Assembly (NCBI GenBank): GCA_009801085.1
Contig: VNWV01000056.1
Location: 1 to 56,539 of the forward strand
Length of the DNA stretch: 56,539 nt
DNA from: Lasiodiplodia sp. COLG20
Taxonomy: Eukaryota; Ascomycota; Dothideomycetes; Botryosphaeriales; Botryosphaeriaceae
Direction of reading: 5' to 3'
Below the pieces are notes generated by a model, which was given only the letters and a program-made list of their open reading frames with translations, was not told the origin of the DNA and did no database searches. A program made the translations under genes and the position numbers. Position 1 is the first letter of the stretch. The number at the start of each line of letters is the position of its first letter. Below, in pieces: positions 11,411-23,649 of this stretch.

Positions 11411-13751
11411 ATGTCCAAGCCGATCCAGACGTCGGACATCATCTTCCCGGAGCTGTCGACGGACTTCTCGACGACGCTCTCGACGCTCAAGCGGGCCACG
11501 CTGTCCATCTCCAACCGGCTGCGGTCCATCTCCGAGGATGCCGAGTTCGTGTGCGCCGTGGCCGACGCGTACCGGCGGCCGCTGGTGGCCAACGAGCGGT
11601 GCGGCAGCTGGTACATCCCGCTGGAGCGCAAGGCGGCGAGCGCCTATTTCAAGAGCACCGACGGCCACACCGGCGAGTGGTCCTTTAGCCTGAGGCGACT
11701 CAACATCCAGGTGCTGGAGGTTGTGGGCGCGAATGACGGGTAGGTGAGCGGAGTGGGCATTGTCATCCGTGGAGATCAAGAGCTGATGGCGTGGTAGATG
11801 CATAATTGTCGACTCTACAAGACGGGGTAAAAGTAGGTCTATCCATCCACCGTCTTTCTCTCATTTTTCTTCTCTCTCCTCTCATATTACCCTCCCATCC
11901 TTTTCGTCTCATTTCTAACCCGGAACCAAAGGAATGCCCGACGCCCTCTCCAAAACCGTCCCCATCTGGTGCGCCATCTGGAACGCCCTCCTCTTCCCCT
12001 CTACCCCCTCAGACAGCCCCATCCCCATCCACCTCCCCCCCACCACCGTCTCCGCCTCCGAACGCGCGCAAATCACCTCCCGCCTCCCCACCTTCCTCGC
12101 CGCCGCCCGCGCCCTCAACCTCCCCCTCGACCGGCTGCGCGCGCAGCTCAAGAAGCCGCTGCGGCCGCTGTGGGTGACGCGGGACTCGCCTTTACCCACC
12201 GACGACGATGACGGAGCAGTACCACCGTCGTTCCCGGACTTCCACCCCGTCATCCTCTGCACGGCCAGCCGGCGCGTGCCGGGCGGCGAGGCGAGCGAGG
12301 GCGGCTACGTGCAGGGCGCGGGCGACGACAGCGAGGGCTGGGCGCGCGGGCTGACGGCGCCGCTGTTCTGGCAGCACCGCGACGCGCTGCTGCGGGCGTC
12401 CGAGGCGGAATTGCCCGAGTTGATTGCGGAGTTGGTGAAGGGAGCTTCTTCTTCTGCTGCTGGCGGAGCTAGTGGAGGGGGAGGTGTTGTCGATGCGGTG
12501 CAGCTGGCTCCGGCGGGGTGGGTGTGGGTTTGCGCGGCGGAGGCGTTGAGGGGAAGGGCGGACGCGGGACAGCAGTTCGATGCTGTGGTGGAGTGCGGCG
12601 ACGCGCCGCCGGACGAGGCGCTGGCGAAGGGGCTGAAGGGCAGGTATCTGCACCTCAAATGCGGGACGGGCAAGCTGGGGAGTCGAGACCTGCGGAACGA
12701 GATCTCGAAGATTGAGGAGTTCGTGCTGCGGCGCGTGCCGGAAGGCGGCGCGCGGAAACTGGCTATCTGCTGTCAAACCGGGAAGGACCTCTCTATCGGT
12801 GTGGCGCTAGCCGTGCTGTGCTTGTACGCGGACGAAGAAGGTGAGTACACCAGACCAGCTGTGCGCTGCTGCAGCCATGATTGGATATCACCGCAGGCTG
12901 ACCTCGACCCCACCACTACAGGCCAGCGCCTCCCCGCCAACAACCCCCCCAACGATGCCATCACAAAAGACTTCATCCGCCAGCGCCTCAGCTGGATCAT
13001 GACCGCCTACCCGGCCGCCAGCCCCTCGCGCGCGACCCTGCAATCCGTCAACGCCTTCCTCTTCTCCCCGCGCGAAAAGTTTCCTCCACCTCCTGCTCCC
13101 CCCACCCCATCAACCAAAAAACCAATGCCCACCACCACCACCCCCCTCTCCCAAACCTTCGCCACCCTCACCACCACCGCGAATCCATGGACCCTCGCCC
13201 GCACGCTGACCTCGCACCTACCGCCCAGCAGCGGCGGCACGCCGTCGGGCAGCTTCGCGGGGACGGCGACCTTCGCGCCGCGGGGCCCGACGGCGGCGGG
13301 CTACGCGGCCGAGTGCCTGTACAGCGAAGAAGGCGTGCTGCGGACCGAGACGGGGCTGGAGGTGCAGGCGCGGCGGCGGTACGTGTGGCGGTATAGGGAA
13401 GGGCGAAGGAAGAAGGAGAGTGAGGACGGGGGTGAGAAGGTGGGGAAGGATGGAGAGGAGGCGGGGGAAGGAGAAAAGGAGGGAGAACAGGAGGAGGGGA
13501 TCTCGATCTGGTTCGTCAAGGAGGATGGGGAGAGCGTGGATTACTTGTTCTTGGATATGGAATTCCAAGGGGGTGGTGAGGGTGGCGGCGACAAGAGGCT
13601 CAGGGCGAAGGGGAGGCATCCGTGTGGGCGGGATGTGTATGATGCAGAGTTTGTGTTTGGTGGTGAACCGGGTGAGGAGGGCATGGTCGTGACGTACGTT
13701 GTCAAGGGCCCGAAGAAGGATTATATCAGTGAGACGAGGTACACGCGCTGA
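11411..13751 (+). CDS. RIT1: Initiator-tRNA A64 ribosyl phosphate transferase (Rit1-like)
   Basis: Model: exons 11411-11739, 11798-11826 (29 nt), 11932-12840 and 12922-13751, giving 698 aa. Rit1 adds 2'-O-ribosyl phosphate to A64 of initiator tRNA-Met, which keeps it out of elongation. Recognised blocks are LVANERCGSWYIP, STDGHTGEWSFSLRRL, the spliced segment GCIIVDSTRRGMPDALSKTV (it exists only after joining exons 1-3), PIWCAIWN, and the dual-specificity-phosphatase-like CCQTGKDLSIGVALAVL. Yeast Rit1 is about 510 aa. The extra C-terminal 190 residues (about 505-698) look like a separate domain with GSFAGTATFAPRG, YVWRYREG, HPCGRDVYDAEFVF and GPKKDYISETRYTR, resembling DUF6314. The third intron (81 nt) has no in-frame stop, so unspliced readthrough would add 27 residues. 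Confidence 0.93.
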
Positions 13752-14047
13752 ACGAAAGGTGGAACATGGAGAATGTTCGATTTGTATACGTATACTACCC
13801 AGGTTGCGGGCGATTATCAAAAGAGCGTGCTATGTAGATGTTGGTCATAAATCATGAGGGTAATGAGCGGACGGGTACTGAAGACCCCTGAAACCAAACT
13901 CCCACGACCACCAGGAGAAAAGAGTGTCTCGTTCCATCATATACTGCGCTTCTCACAACAATTTAGCTCCAACTTCCCACCGCAACATCAGCCATTCTTC
14001 CCTGCGCAGTATAGGCTTACGCCTCACCCGCAGAGAAGTGGCGACAA
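13752..14047. other. Convergent 3' region
   Basis: 296 bp between the stop codons of the convergent RIT1-like and ENA-like genes. It should contain both 3' UTRs. I see no extra gene. Confidence 0.5.
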
Positions 14048-17000
14048 TCAAACTTTCTCCACCACGGGCGCTAACCCAGCCCTCATCTCCGCATCTTCGA
14101 CCGTCAGCAAGCGATACTTACCGCTGCCCAAGCCGAACCTCCGCTTGATCGCCTTCCAGCTCTCAACAGCAGCCAGGTACACGACGACGCAAGCAACGAC
14201 GATGCCCCACTCCCAAGTGATGGCCTCGTGCTTGAAAACGATGCGGTTGATGACGGGAATATAAACGACAGGGAAAGTGATGACGAAGCCGGCGACGACG
14301 GCCCAGAAGAGGAAGCGGTTGCGCCAGACAGCACCGAACACTGACAGCGCCTTCGGCGGGCCGCCCTGGACGTGCGGGTAGAGGTTGAACAGGCTGCGGC
14401 TGAAGTGCTTGACCTCCCACGCCGTGACGAGCAGCAGGAACGACAGCGTGGCGTACGTGGTGGCGCGCGCGCGGAAGACGGTGCCGCACGACCCGTTCCA
14501 GCCTTCGTTGCAGTCGGTGCCCAGCGCGCCCGCGCCCTCGCCGAAGGCCACGGACGTGAAGGCGGCGATGCACAGCGAGCCCATGAAGGTGCCGTAGATG
14601 AACTTGTCGATGATCAGCTCGGGCGTGAAGACGCCGACGCGCAGGTCGTGCGGCGGCCGCAGCATGATGTCGGGCTGCGCCTCCTCGACGCCCAGCCCCA
14701 GCGCGAGGAAGGACGAGGTGATGAGGTTGACCCACAGGATCTCGAGCGGCGACAGCGGGAAGATCGAGTTGCCGTCGTGGTCCTTGAAGGCGAGGCCGAT
14801 GAGCAGCAGGATGACCTGCGAGATGTTGGAGATGAGGAGGTGGAGGAGGAATTTCTGGATGTTGTCGAACAGCCGCCGCCCCTCTTCGACGGCCTTGACG
14901 ATGGACGCGAAATTGTCGTCCGTCAATACCATATCCGCCGCCTCCTTAGCGACGTCGCTACCGTTCAATCCCATGGCGACGCCGACTGAGGAGATGCGCA
15001 GGGCGGGTGCGTCGTTTACGCCGTCACCCGTCATGACGCAGAACGCTTTCCGGCGGTGCATGGCCTGCACCATGCGGACTTTCGTCTTGGGACTGCACCG
15101 GGCCAGCACGAGGGGCAGCGTCTCGATAGCATCGATCTCGTCGTCTGAGAGTTTGTCGAACTCGGAAGCGGGCATGATGGCGGACCCCGAGTTCGCGTTC
15201 GGTGCGGCACCGCTCAAGATGCCCACCTCGTGCGCAATAGCCGTAGCAGTCTTGATGTGATCGCCCGTAAGCATATGCACCGTGATGCCGGCCATCTGGC
15301 ACCGACGCACCGCCCCGGCTGTTTCCAGACGCGGCGGATCGTACAGGCCAACCAGACCGACGAACTCGATGTTCGATTCGGCCGCAGCACGATCGGTGAG
15401 TTGCTTCGGATCGTCGTTTGGCACCAACTTGTGACCGACGCAGAGGACGCGAAGGCCATTACCGGCCATTTCCTCAGCCATGGAAATGATCTGCTGCTTT
15501 TCCGAATCGGAGCTCAGGAGGACGGGGAGCATGACCTCGACCGCACCTTTCATGTAGGCGTGGGCAGAAGCTGCAGTCTTGTCCTTGTAGATGATGGCCA
15601 TGCGCTTGAAGTTCGAGTCGAAGGGGAACTCGGCCAGTAGTTCCAAGTTCCCGTCTTCCATCAGAGTGGGCTTGCCCGAATTGAAGCGCATTGCGAGAAC
15701 CTGGAGGGCGATCTCAGTAGGTTCGCCGACGCTGATCCATCCAGCCTCCGAAGCAGTGCTGACAGACGCGTCGTCCGCAGTAGACTTGTAAACGGAGGAG
15801 AGGTTGCACAGGGCGATGGCCTTCAGGAAAGTCTCCAGGTGGGGTGATTCGTTGTATTCTTCAAGATCGATGTCACAGTCATTCATCTTGACAAACCCAC
15901 TTGAGGGGTCGAATGGATTGGTAGTATCGTGGACCGTCACTGTTCCCAGGGCCGGGATCCATGCCTTGCGAGCAATCATCTTGCCCTGCGTCAGGGTTCC
16001 CGTCTTGTCGGAGCAGATGTTGGTGACTCCTCCAACGGCCTCGAGAGCGGAAAGCTTCCTGACAATGACATGGCCCTTGGCCATGGCTTTGGTGCCGACC
16101 GCAATCGTGATGGTGAGCACCGCGATGAGGGATTCCGGAATGACCGCAACTCCCACGCAGATGCCGTAGATGAGAACTTCGCCTTGGACATCCCATTTGG
16201 CCGCGGAGAAGACAATGACCGCGAGCAAGATGGCCAGAGCGAAGAGGAGCAGGGCGAATTTACTCAGCTTAATCTGCAGCGGAGTTCCTTCCAGACCCAA
16301 CACGACCTTGAAACCGTTTTTGAAGCGATTCCAAGAGCGAATGATGATGTTGGATCCTTCCGTCACTCGGCCACGGCTGCGCAGCATCTCGGCAATTTGC
16401 CCCACTTCAGTGTTGACGCCGGTGGCCACGACAATGCCAGTGGCTCTGCCCTGGGACATGGTGGTCGCCGAGTACGCCATGTTGGTACGATCTCCGACGG
16501 GGATGTCGGAGTTCTCGAAAATCTTATGGGGGGTCTTGTTCACGGGGAGTGACTCTCCGGTCAGGAGCGCCTCATCGGTGGAAACGTTGATACCGTCAAT
16601 CAGCCTCAAGTCTGCGGGAACGATGTCTCCGACGTTGAGGTGGACAATGTCACCAACGACTACAGTTTCGGCCTTGACATGCTCGATTGCACCGCCTCGC
16701 ATTACCTTGGATACGGGCGCGGATAGCGCGTACAACGACATGATAGCCTTCTCTGCGTGGTAGTCTTGTACGAATCTGTGCGAGCACGTCAGCAGATCCC
16801 CTGCGCGAGAGAAGCCGGCAAGTCTCACCCGACGACGATGTTGAGCAGAATGACGGCCGTTATGACTCCGCCTTCGATGTAGTCATCGATTCCGAAGCTG
16901 AGAGCCATGACAATCACAAGAACCTAGTTGGGTCAGTGACGCAGGAACGAGGCACAGGCATCTGAGTGTCGTCTTTCGACGAAGTCATCAATGCGTGACA

Positions 17001-17471
17001 TTCGCCACCCGTTGTTGATGGCGAGAGTCACTGGTCTACATACTAGGGTCAGACTGTTCGACACCTGTCTCAGCAGGATTTTCCACAAGGAAAGCCCTTT
17101 AGCTCCCTCAACCTTGTTAAGCCCATCCCGCTCGAGGCGAGACGCGGCTTCGGCACGAGAGAGTCCATTTCTGAGCGCTGTTAGCCACCGGTGCGACGAT
17201 CACGAAGGAGGTGGGCTTACTGAGGATCAACGCCTAGTACCCGGGCAACAGTGGCCGCGGGTACGGTGTGAGCGTCCTTGAAGCCGCAGCCTTCTTTGCC
17301 GTCGTCTGTGGAGAGGTCGGTCGAGGGCGCAGAGGTTAGGGTGGTGCCGGCAGAGCCGCCGTCCTTCTCGGCAGGAAAAGCAGTGCCTTTGCTTATACGT
17401 TCCTCTACGGGGCCACGTATAGGAGGTTCAGTCGTCTCCTCGACATCAAGGGTGGTGTCTTCTATCCCCAT
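14048..17471 (-). CDS. ENA-type P-ATPase (sodium/cation efflux)
   Basis: Model: exons 17471-17221, 17170-17044, 16923-16829 and 16775-14048, giving 1066 aa. Introns are 50, 120 and 53 nt. It is a P-type ATPase of the fungal IID (ENA) class, which exports Na+ or K+ across the plasma or internal membrane. It has TGES (230-233), the phosphorylation site ICSDKTGTLTQGK (Asp414), VIPESLIAVLTITIAVG in the fourth helix, which is typical of ENA proteins, and TGDGVNDAP. The N-terminus AHTVPAATVARVLGVDPQNG, SRAEAASRLERDGLNKVEG and the first two helices only appear after splicing. Length matches the family (about 1050-1100). The last 28 codons begin with a perfect GTAAGT, so an additional 3' intron with a different C-terminus is possible. 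The closely related Ca2+-ATPase class is less likely. Confidence 0.92.
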
Positions 17472-18415
17472 TCACTAGGCTGAGGTGCGGTCTGAGGGGT
17501 CCCGGGGAAGCGTATGAATGAACAGTGGCGAACAAAGAAGGTTGTCACAAAGGACGGTATCCAAAAAGGACGTAGACCCAGGCTGCGGGGTTGCGGGTCG
17601 ACGTTAAATAGCCCAGACCTGCCGTGGAAGGCCCAGTGCCGCATCCTTGGCTTGTGGCTCGGCTTAGTCGCCTCATCATGGCGAGCTGCCGGCGTCAGCA
17701 GAACTCCCGCCGCACAGCGCTCCACCAAAGGGGCAGCCGGAAACGCTTTAGTTCTAACTCGACCGCGGGACTACTGTGGCTGGGCATGTTCCGCTGCGCT
17801 TGGACTCTTGGCTGAGCGCGGAGCCTGCAGGCGACAGAGGTACAGGTACTTGCGTGCGTTCATGACGATGGGGAAGCGACCAATGGCAGCGCGGAATGCG
17901 AGATACATCGTGAGGCTGCCATGGGCCCCAGGAGGCCTGATTGGAAGCGGCCTGGGCATGCGCCATTGTTGAGAGGCGAGGGACATATACAATTGGTTCT
18001 TGGAGATGACGAGTCTCGTGACAGATGCGTAATGTGGAAAGCCAAGGATGCGCAGTGCTCTTGGCTTAGACGATAACAAGGAATAGGTCTCCACCTGCTC
18101 GCTGCGCCCTGCTGTGGACTCGGGGAATGCTGAGCATGCTGCCGGTATCAGTGCGCGTGTGCGTTGTGTTCAGGAGCTGCTGGTTGCAGTGGACGAGTGA
18201 CGGAGCTGCAGCAGCTCTGGACCGCGGATGCACCATCCTCCCGCCCCGCGTTTTCGGCCGCTTTTTCCGAGGCCCCTGGCGCCTTCCCCCACCATGGCCA
18301 GCAATCAGCATGCCGTATCTGTATCACGCGGATGCCCCAAAGCAGCCGCATGAAGGAGCGTCGTCAGCTAGAACTCCCATGCTCGTAATGTCTGCATCTT
18401 CGTCTCGAAGAAAAC
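17472..18415. promoter_or_regulatory. Divergent promoter of ENA-like and esterase genes
   Basis: This 944-bp gap separates two head-to-head genes. Several open frames cross it, but none shows a domain or credible exon structure. I name no specific site. Confidence 0.45.
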
Positions 18416-19597
18416 ATGGCTCTCATCAGTGATCTCGTCCTCGACGACGCCAAGTTCGACGAGTCCAGGATCAGCGAAGCAACCGCTGCACTGAACGATA
18501 GGCTCATCGAAACGCAGCTAAGCATTCCGAAGTGGCACGAGGTAAGGCTGTCGTGTCTCACAGGTAGCACGGCGCTACAGAACCGCAGGCTGAGTTCTGC
18601 GTGCAGGTTGGGGCAGAGAAGTTCCGTCAGATGCGCTGGAATGGGGAGACCACTTTGCCCAGACCTATCGTCATCGATTCCGGCGTCGACTTCACGATCC
18701 CCTCCCGCGATGCCGGCCGCAACATTCCGTGCCGCATGTTCAAGCCCGCAAGCGGCAGCGTGAGAGGCGTTCTCATGCATATCCACGGCGGTGGTTTCGT
18801 GCTGTCCTCCGAGAAATAGTACGCTTCCGCCGTGTGCCGATTGAGCTCCTCTCGCTGAACAAGTCCAGTGCAGACACGTACATCAAGTCGCTTGCCGACG
18901 GTTGCCAGCTTGCTGTCGTTAGCATCGGTTACCGGCTGGCGCCTGAACATCCCCACCCTGCCGGGCCCAATGATTGTATTGATGCTGCCGAATGGCTTAT
19001 CAAAAAAGCGAGGCCCAACTACGGTGCTCCGTTGATGTTTATCAGTGGAGACGTAAGCCACGACCTTCAACCTGACGCGCTTTAGCTGACAATTTACGAC
19101 AGTCGGCTGGTGCCAACCTTAGCGTCGTGACAGCACTCCGTCTTCTCAGGACGCAAGCTAATTTCTCTCTGCGTGGTCTAATTCTGCATTATGGCGCCTA
19201 TGACCTGTCCCATAATCTGCCGCAAGCAAAGAACTTCAAGACACACGGCACATTGGTCCTGGATCAGAACGACATGGCGCACTTTGCGGATGCATACTTG
19301 CCCGACAAAACGCAGGAGCAGCGTCGTGATCCAGCCATCTCGCCATTCTACGAGGATCTGTATCAGTTCGGAAGGGCTGGACTGCCGCCCGCGCTGTTCA
19401 CGTGCGGGACCCAAGACCCTCTTCTGGACGACACCCTGATGATGGCCATCAAGTGGAGATGCACCGGGAGCGAGGGAATCACCAAGATCTTCACCGGGGC
19501 GCCCCACGCCTTTGCCTTATTTCCGCCGTCCGTGTGCGAGCACGCTGGTCCAGCGCTGGACATGACGCAACAGTTTATTTTGGAGAAAATGGCCTAA
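18416..19597 (+). CDS. Alpha/beta hydrolase, HSL-family esterase/lipase
   Basis: Model: exons 18416-18541, 18607-18818, 18869-19052 and 19103-19597, giving 338 aa. Introns are 65, 50 and 50 nt. It has the oxyanion motif HGGG (102-105), the nucleophile motif GDSAG with Ser175, YRLAPEHPHPAG, and a plausible Asp279 (TCGTQDPLL) and His309 (GAPHAF) to complete the triad. The GDSAG box is split by intron 3 between Asp and Ser. In the raw genomic frame stop codons occur in introns 1-3, so an uncorrected annotation would call this broken. There is no signal peptide, so it is likely intracellular. Members hydrolyse short-chain esters and carboxylesters; the natural substrate cannot be told. Confidence 0.92.
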
Positions 19598-20188
19598 GCG
19601 ATTGTGCGTTGATACCATTCACGGCGTAAAAATTTTGGACATGGACCTGGGTGAATGCATGTCAGAGCGGAATGAGACCTGGCGAGCCGTGGGATGAAGG
19701 CCGTCAAGTCAATTTTGCGCACTGGATCACTCTTGGAACTGAAAGAGGGCCAATTATGGAGTAGGATGATCTCCATGTTGGCGTGACAAATAAGGTTCCG
19801 TATTCACATGCAGCATGTATAATCTCATCGTTGACCAGGACTTGCATTGTGCCTAATCGACTAAGGCTAGACGGTTTCAAAGGCCCCAGAGGGTACCGGT
19901 GTTAGAAAATGCCTGCCTGAATGTGGTAACGCAAACGCTCGGTATCCTCGAAGGAATTTCGACCAGTTGCCCCACCTTCCCACAATGCGACAATTCGAGA
20001 TTGAAATTCGCGATCGGCCCACGCTCCGCACCCGATGCTGCCGTGCCTTCGTTGCCGACGGAATGACGTAATGCTCCGAGAGCTGAGTTGGTAAAGTCGA
20101 TTGCGAGCCGCGTCAAGAATTGCCGTTGATTCGTAAGGTTGTTGTCATGGTAGGTTGCGGGGTGACAGTGTTCGAGAGGGCGAGTCGT
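19598..20188. other. Intergenic, convergent 3' ends
   Basis: 591 bp between the esterase stop and the eL41 stop. No gene recognised. Confidence 0.5.
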
Positions 20189-20332
20189 TTATTTGCTGAG
20201 GAATTGTGAGCGGTCGGACGATCAAGGCGGGGTTGCGCTTGCGCTCTGGGCGATAACATACCTTCTGGCTCTAACCTTTCTCCTCTTGCGCTTGAGGCGG
20301 CGAACACGCTTCTTCCTCCACTTCGCTCTCAT
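20189..20332 (-). CDS. RPL41: 60S ribosomal protein eL41
   Basis: Model: coding exons 20332-20262 (71 nt) and 20195-20189 (7 nt), giving 25 aa. The protein starts MRAKWRKKRVRRLKRKRRK, then VRAR, and ends SK; this is the near-invariant, extremely basic eL41, the smallest cytosolic ribosomal protein. The intron (20196-20261, 66 nt, GTATGT...CTCAG) splits the last Ser codon, leaving an exon that codes only the end of Ser, Lys and the stop. A second intron lies in the 5' UTR, probably 20341-20480 (GTATGTGTG...ATCTAG), just before the start codon. It is too short for ordinary ORF calling and is easily missed. Confidence 0.96.
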
Positions 20333-20793
20333 CTTGATAACTAGATGAACTGAGAAAAGTCAGCCGCGTAATCCTCGTGGCGGTGCGCTCGCTGCAGCGA
20401 GCTCGTGGAAGGCAGCAGAGAGGCGCTGCCGCCTTCTTGGAGCCATTGAGCAGCACAAACGGGCGAAATTTCACACATACCTGGTTGTCGAGATGAGGTT
20501 CGTTGGTGTGGAAAGAAGATGGTCTGAAGCTGCCCGCAGTGTTCTTGTGTGTTGCTTAAGCGAGCCTAGCCTCTGTAGGGTTAGCGCGGATTAGTCAGAG
20601 AGCTAGGCCCTCGTCCTCGTGACAACTGCGGCCAGTGACACACGCCAAGCCGCGTCGACCATTTGCTGCCACTCGCATCGCGTCACCCGTCCGTCTTCGA
20701 ACCGTCCGCCCAGGCTGAGGCGGGAAATCGCAACCGTCGAGAGGGGCTAACGTGCGGGGAAGATGGTGGAATCTTCCGAACCTCGAACGGGTC
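20333..20793. promoter_or_regulatory. eL41 5' UTR (with intron) and divergent promoter
   Basis: The part nearest eL41 contains a likely 140-nt 5' UTR intron (20341-20480 on the minus strand). The remaining 300 bp would be the bidirectional promoter for eL41 and the FHA kinase. Confidence 0.6.
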
Positions 20794-23263
20794 ATGCTGG
20801 GCCCCCGGTCGCTTTCCTCGATCTTCGGCATGCAGCGTACGAGTACGATGGAAGAGACTCAGGTCAGTGCAGCACATGTGCTCCGGAGCTTCCGCCTGAC
20901 TCGCCATGTAGAGGGTTCGAAGTTGCGGATACCAATCCACTCCAATGAGGAGTTTTATTTTGGAAGAGATTCACTGGAGTCTAAATATGATGCACCCCCA
21001 ACAATGTCCAAACGTCACCTCAAATTTCACTGCATTCTCTTCGATAATGATGGACAGTGGGGAATTCAACCACTCGTCTACGTCAAGGACATCTCAACGA
21101 ATGGCACTCACCTCAAGAGAACCCAGACGCTTGATACTGTCATGATGCGCCCTCACGCCCAAACTACTCTTCTCGAAAACGATGACGAGTTGTGGGTTAC
21201 TCCCACGATGTTCCTCCGTTACTGTGTGGACGGAGAGCACAGGGGCAGAGATCGTGCTTTCCCACCTGAGGTGCAAATGGACATGAAGGCAAGCTGCATG
21301 TGAAGTCCTGTGAGTAGACGAAGATCTTACTGTTCTAGGTCATTTCCCGTCGATACCAAGTCAAGTCTCGCCTGATTGGAGAAGGTGGTCATGGTGCAGT
21401 CCATGTAGCCATTCACCGGAAGACGCAACGCCAGCTTGCTTGCAAACTCATCGACTTGAACTTTTTGCACCAAAATGGAAGAGACATGGAAAGGCTGGCA
21501 CGCGAGTTTGAGGTCTTGAGAGACCTGGACCACGTATGTGTGTATGAGTATTTTGCAGTACACAGTTACTAACGTAGGGTAGCCGAACATCATCAAGCTG
21601 GAGAAAGTCTATCACAGCGACGCGGGCCTGTAGGTCGATCCGTTTGGAACCCATCTAAGCTTCACTAAAATTGTTCAGCTACATCTTTCAAGAGCTCATC
21701 CCGGGAGGCGATCTATTTTCTTTCGTAACGAACAGGCATGAATCCGGCGTGCCAACCATTGAGGCCGCTGTGATGGTATACCAGATCCTCAAAGGCGTCG
21801 ATTATCTACACGAAAACGGCATCGTTCACAGGGACATTAAGCCAGACAATATCTTACTGACATCAACAAAGACTGCGTGTCGTCTGGTCATCACTGATTT
21901 TGGTCAGGCGCGCTACTTGCCTGAAGAGAACGCTGCCCAAAGGATGGTGACTATGGCGGGAACGCTAGGATTCAACGCTCCGTAGGTGCATCGCTGTCAT
22001 TGGCTACAGCATGCCCCCTTTCTATTTCTATTTCTTGCAGACCTTCTATGTTCCGCGTTACTGATTGTCTCTAGGGAAATCTTCAGGCGAAATCCGAAAG
22101 TTTCTGGCAGTTCGGGGTATTCTAAGGCAGTAGACGTCTGGTCTGTTGGCTGTGTTGCCGGCCTACTTTTAAGTGGAAAACCGATTTTCCATGACAACGA
22201 TGCCGAAGACCAGGGAACTGCAGTCAAGGTGTTGAGCAGCAAATGCAATCTTGACATCTTGGAGAATGATCCTGTCTGGCAAAATGTCGGCCGCCGAGCC
22301 AAAGATTTCATCCGTCGGACAGTTGTGTTGGACGAGAATTACCGGCTCGATGCGAAACAGGCACTGCAACACGAATGGTTCTCAAGTCAAGCATATGCTG
22401 ATGAACTTCAAGCGGTATATCAGCACGTCACCAAAGACTGGGAGCCTCGAAGAAAGATTTTCAAGATCATCGAGCACATCCCCACATCTCGTCCGAAGAT
22501 GGTACTTAACACCTCTCAGTTCTTTCCGCCGCCAACTTTACCTGAACGCCGTCCACTGCCTATGGCGGATCTACTATCAGGCCAATCACCAGTGATGCCA
22601 ATCATAGATGAGGAGGTGGTCTGCCCTGGTGCGAGTTCGGCAAAGCCTTCATCAACAGAGTTGGGTGAAGAATCAGAAATTCCCGGACCGCCAGAGTCTT
22701 GGGGAGATACTCCAGCTGAAGAAGAGTCACACACGGTTCACAATGCAGCTACTCATGCAACTCAACAGTCTTCAGCGGAGAACAAGTCGCCTGCTGCAGA
22801 CGTTATCGTCCAGCAAGATTCAAATAGCGCAAAACACCTTGACCAAGAAAACCATGGCCAGCAGCAATTGATTCTCCCACAGATCCTGACCCAGAATTAC
22901 CAGAAAGAGAAACAGAATATTCTCTACAACGCCAACAGTCCCCGGCAAAGGGATTCACTCAACTCTGCCATGCCAGGTGCTTCTGACGAAGAGAATATGC
23001 AACGCAGACTAACACACCTCTCGCTATCTGACCAGCAAGACGAGGTGGATACTGACTGGCATGGGACAAGGCAGCCATCCTTTGAATTTGGTCAGGACAT
23101 GAGTGAAGACTCACACTCGCACCAGCGATATGCCGCGACGTCATCAGGCAAAAGGCAGCCTTCGTTTGATTTCGATCAAGACGGGGATGACGCTGGCTTT
23201 TGGGAGGCCGCCGTAACAGCGGAGTTCAAGCAGCCGACAGCGAAGAGGCTGCGCACTGGCTGA
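20794..23263 (+). CDS. FHA-domain protein kinase, Mek1/Chk2-like
   Basis: Model: exons 20794-21288, 21339-21533, 21583-21629, 21679-21981 and 22075-23263, giving 742 aa. An FHA phosphothreonine-binding domain (about 35-140) has FGRD (56-59), SKRH (72-75) and TNGT (102-105). A complete CAMK-type kinase follows directly (about 170-455): GEGGHGAV, Lys201 (LACKLID), HRDIKPDN with Asp298, DFG 319-321, and GTLGFNAPEIF formed across intron 4. The C-terminal 290 residues are polar and probably disordered. FHA immediately followed by kinase is the layout of Mek1 (meiotic recombination) and of Chk2/Cds1 (DNA damage). Intron 1 is unusual: either GC-AG at 21289-21338, or GT-AG with a weak GTGCAA donor at 21271-21338, which would remove 6 residues. 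The start could also be Met 20830 or 20848. Confidence 0.88.
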
Positions 23264-23649
23264 CTGCTTCAGAATTACGACATCTGATTCAAATCATTGC
23301 TGAATCAGAATATGAAGGTCATTAGCCAGCACTGAAAGCAGTGCAACGTTGTACTAATTTCATTTCGACACTGAAACTCTACAAGTAGCTATACTTGCTG
23401 TAGTGGGTTCACGGGAAATGTTTGCTGATATGGGCATATTTGATTGCTAGGAGCTGTTAAGGTCACGGACAATGTTTTGCTTAGACGTTTAAATCAGACG
23501 CTCATTTGATTATGCTTTCGTTGTGCGTGCAGCACAAGATATTGGACGTGACACCAGCGCTATTTTCTATCACCACATCTCTTGCAGTCCTACGCTTGCC
23601 TCAGCATGTCCCCCCAACATTCATCGCTCCACAATCACTCATACGCCAT
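23264..23649. other. Convergent 3' region
   Basis: 386 bp, AT-rich, between the stops of the FHA kinase and ARPC3. No gene is seen. Confidence 0.5.

Noticed and set aside
17514..17972. Open frame of 152 codons upstream of the ENA-like gene
   Set aside because: No domain, no splice partner, Arg/Gly/Ala-rich, and it lies in the divergent promoter.
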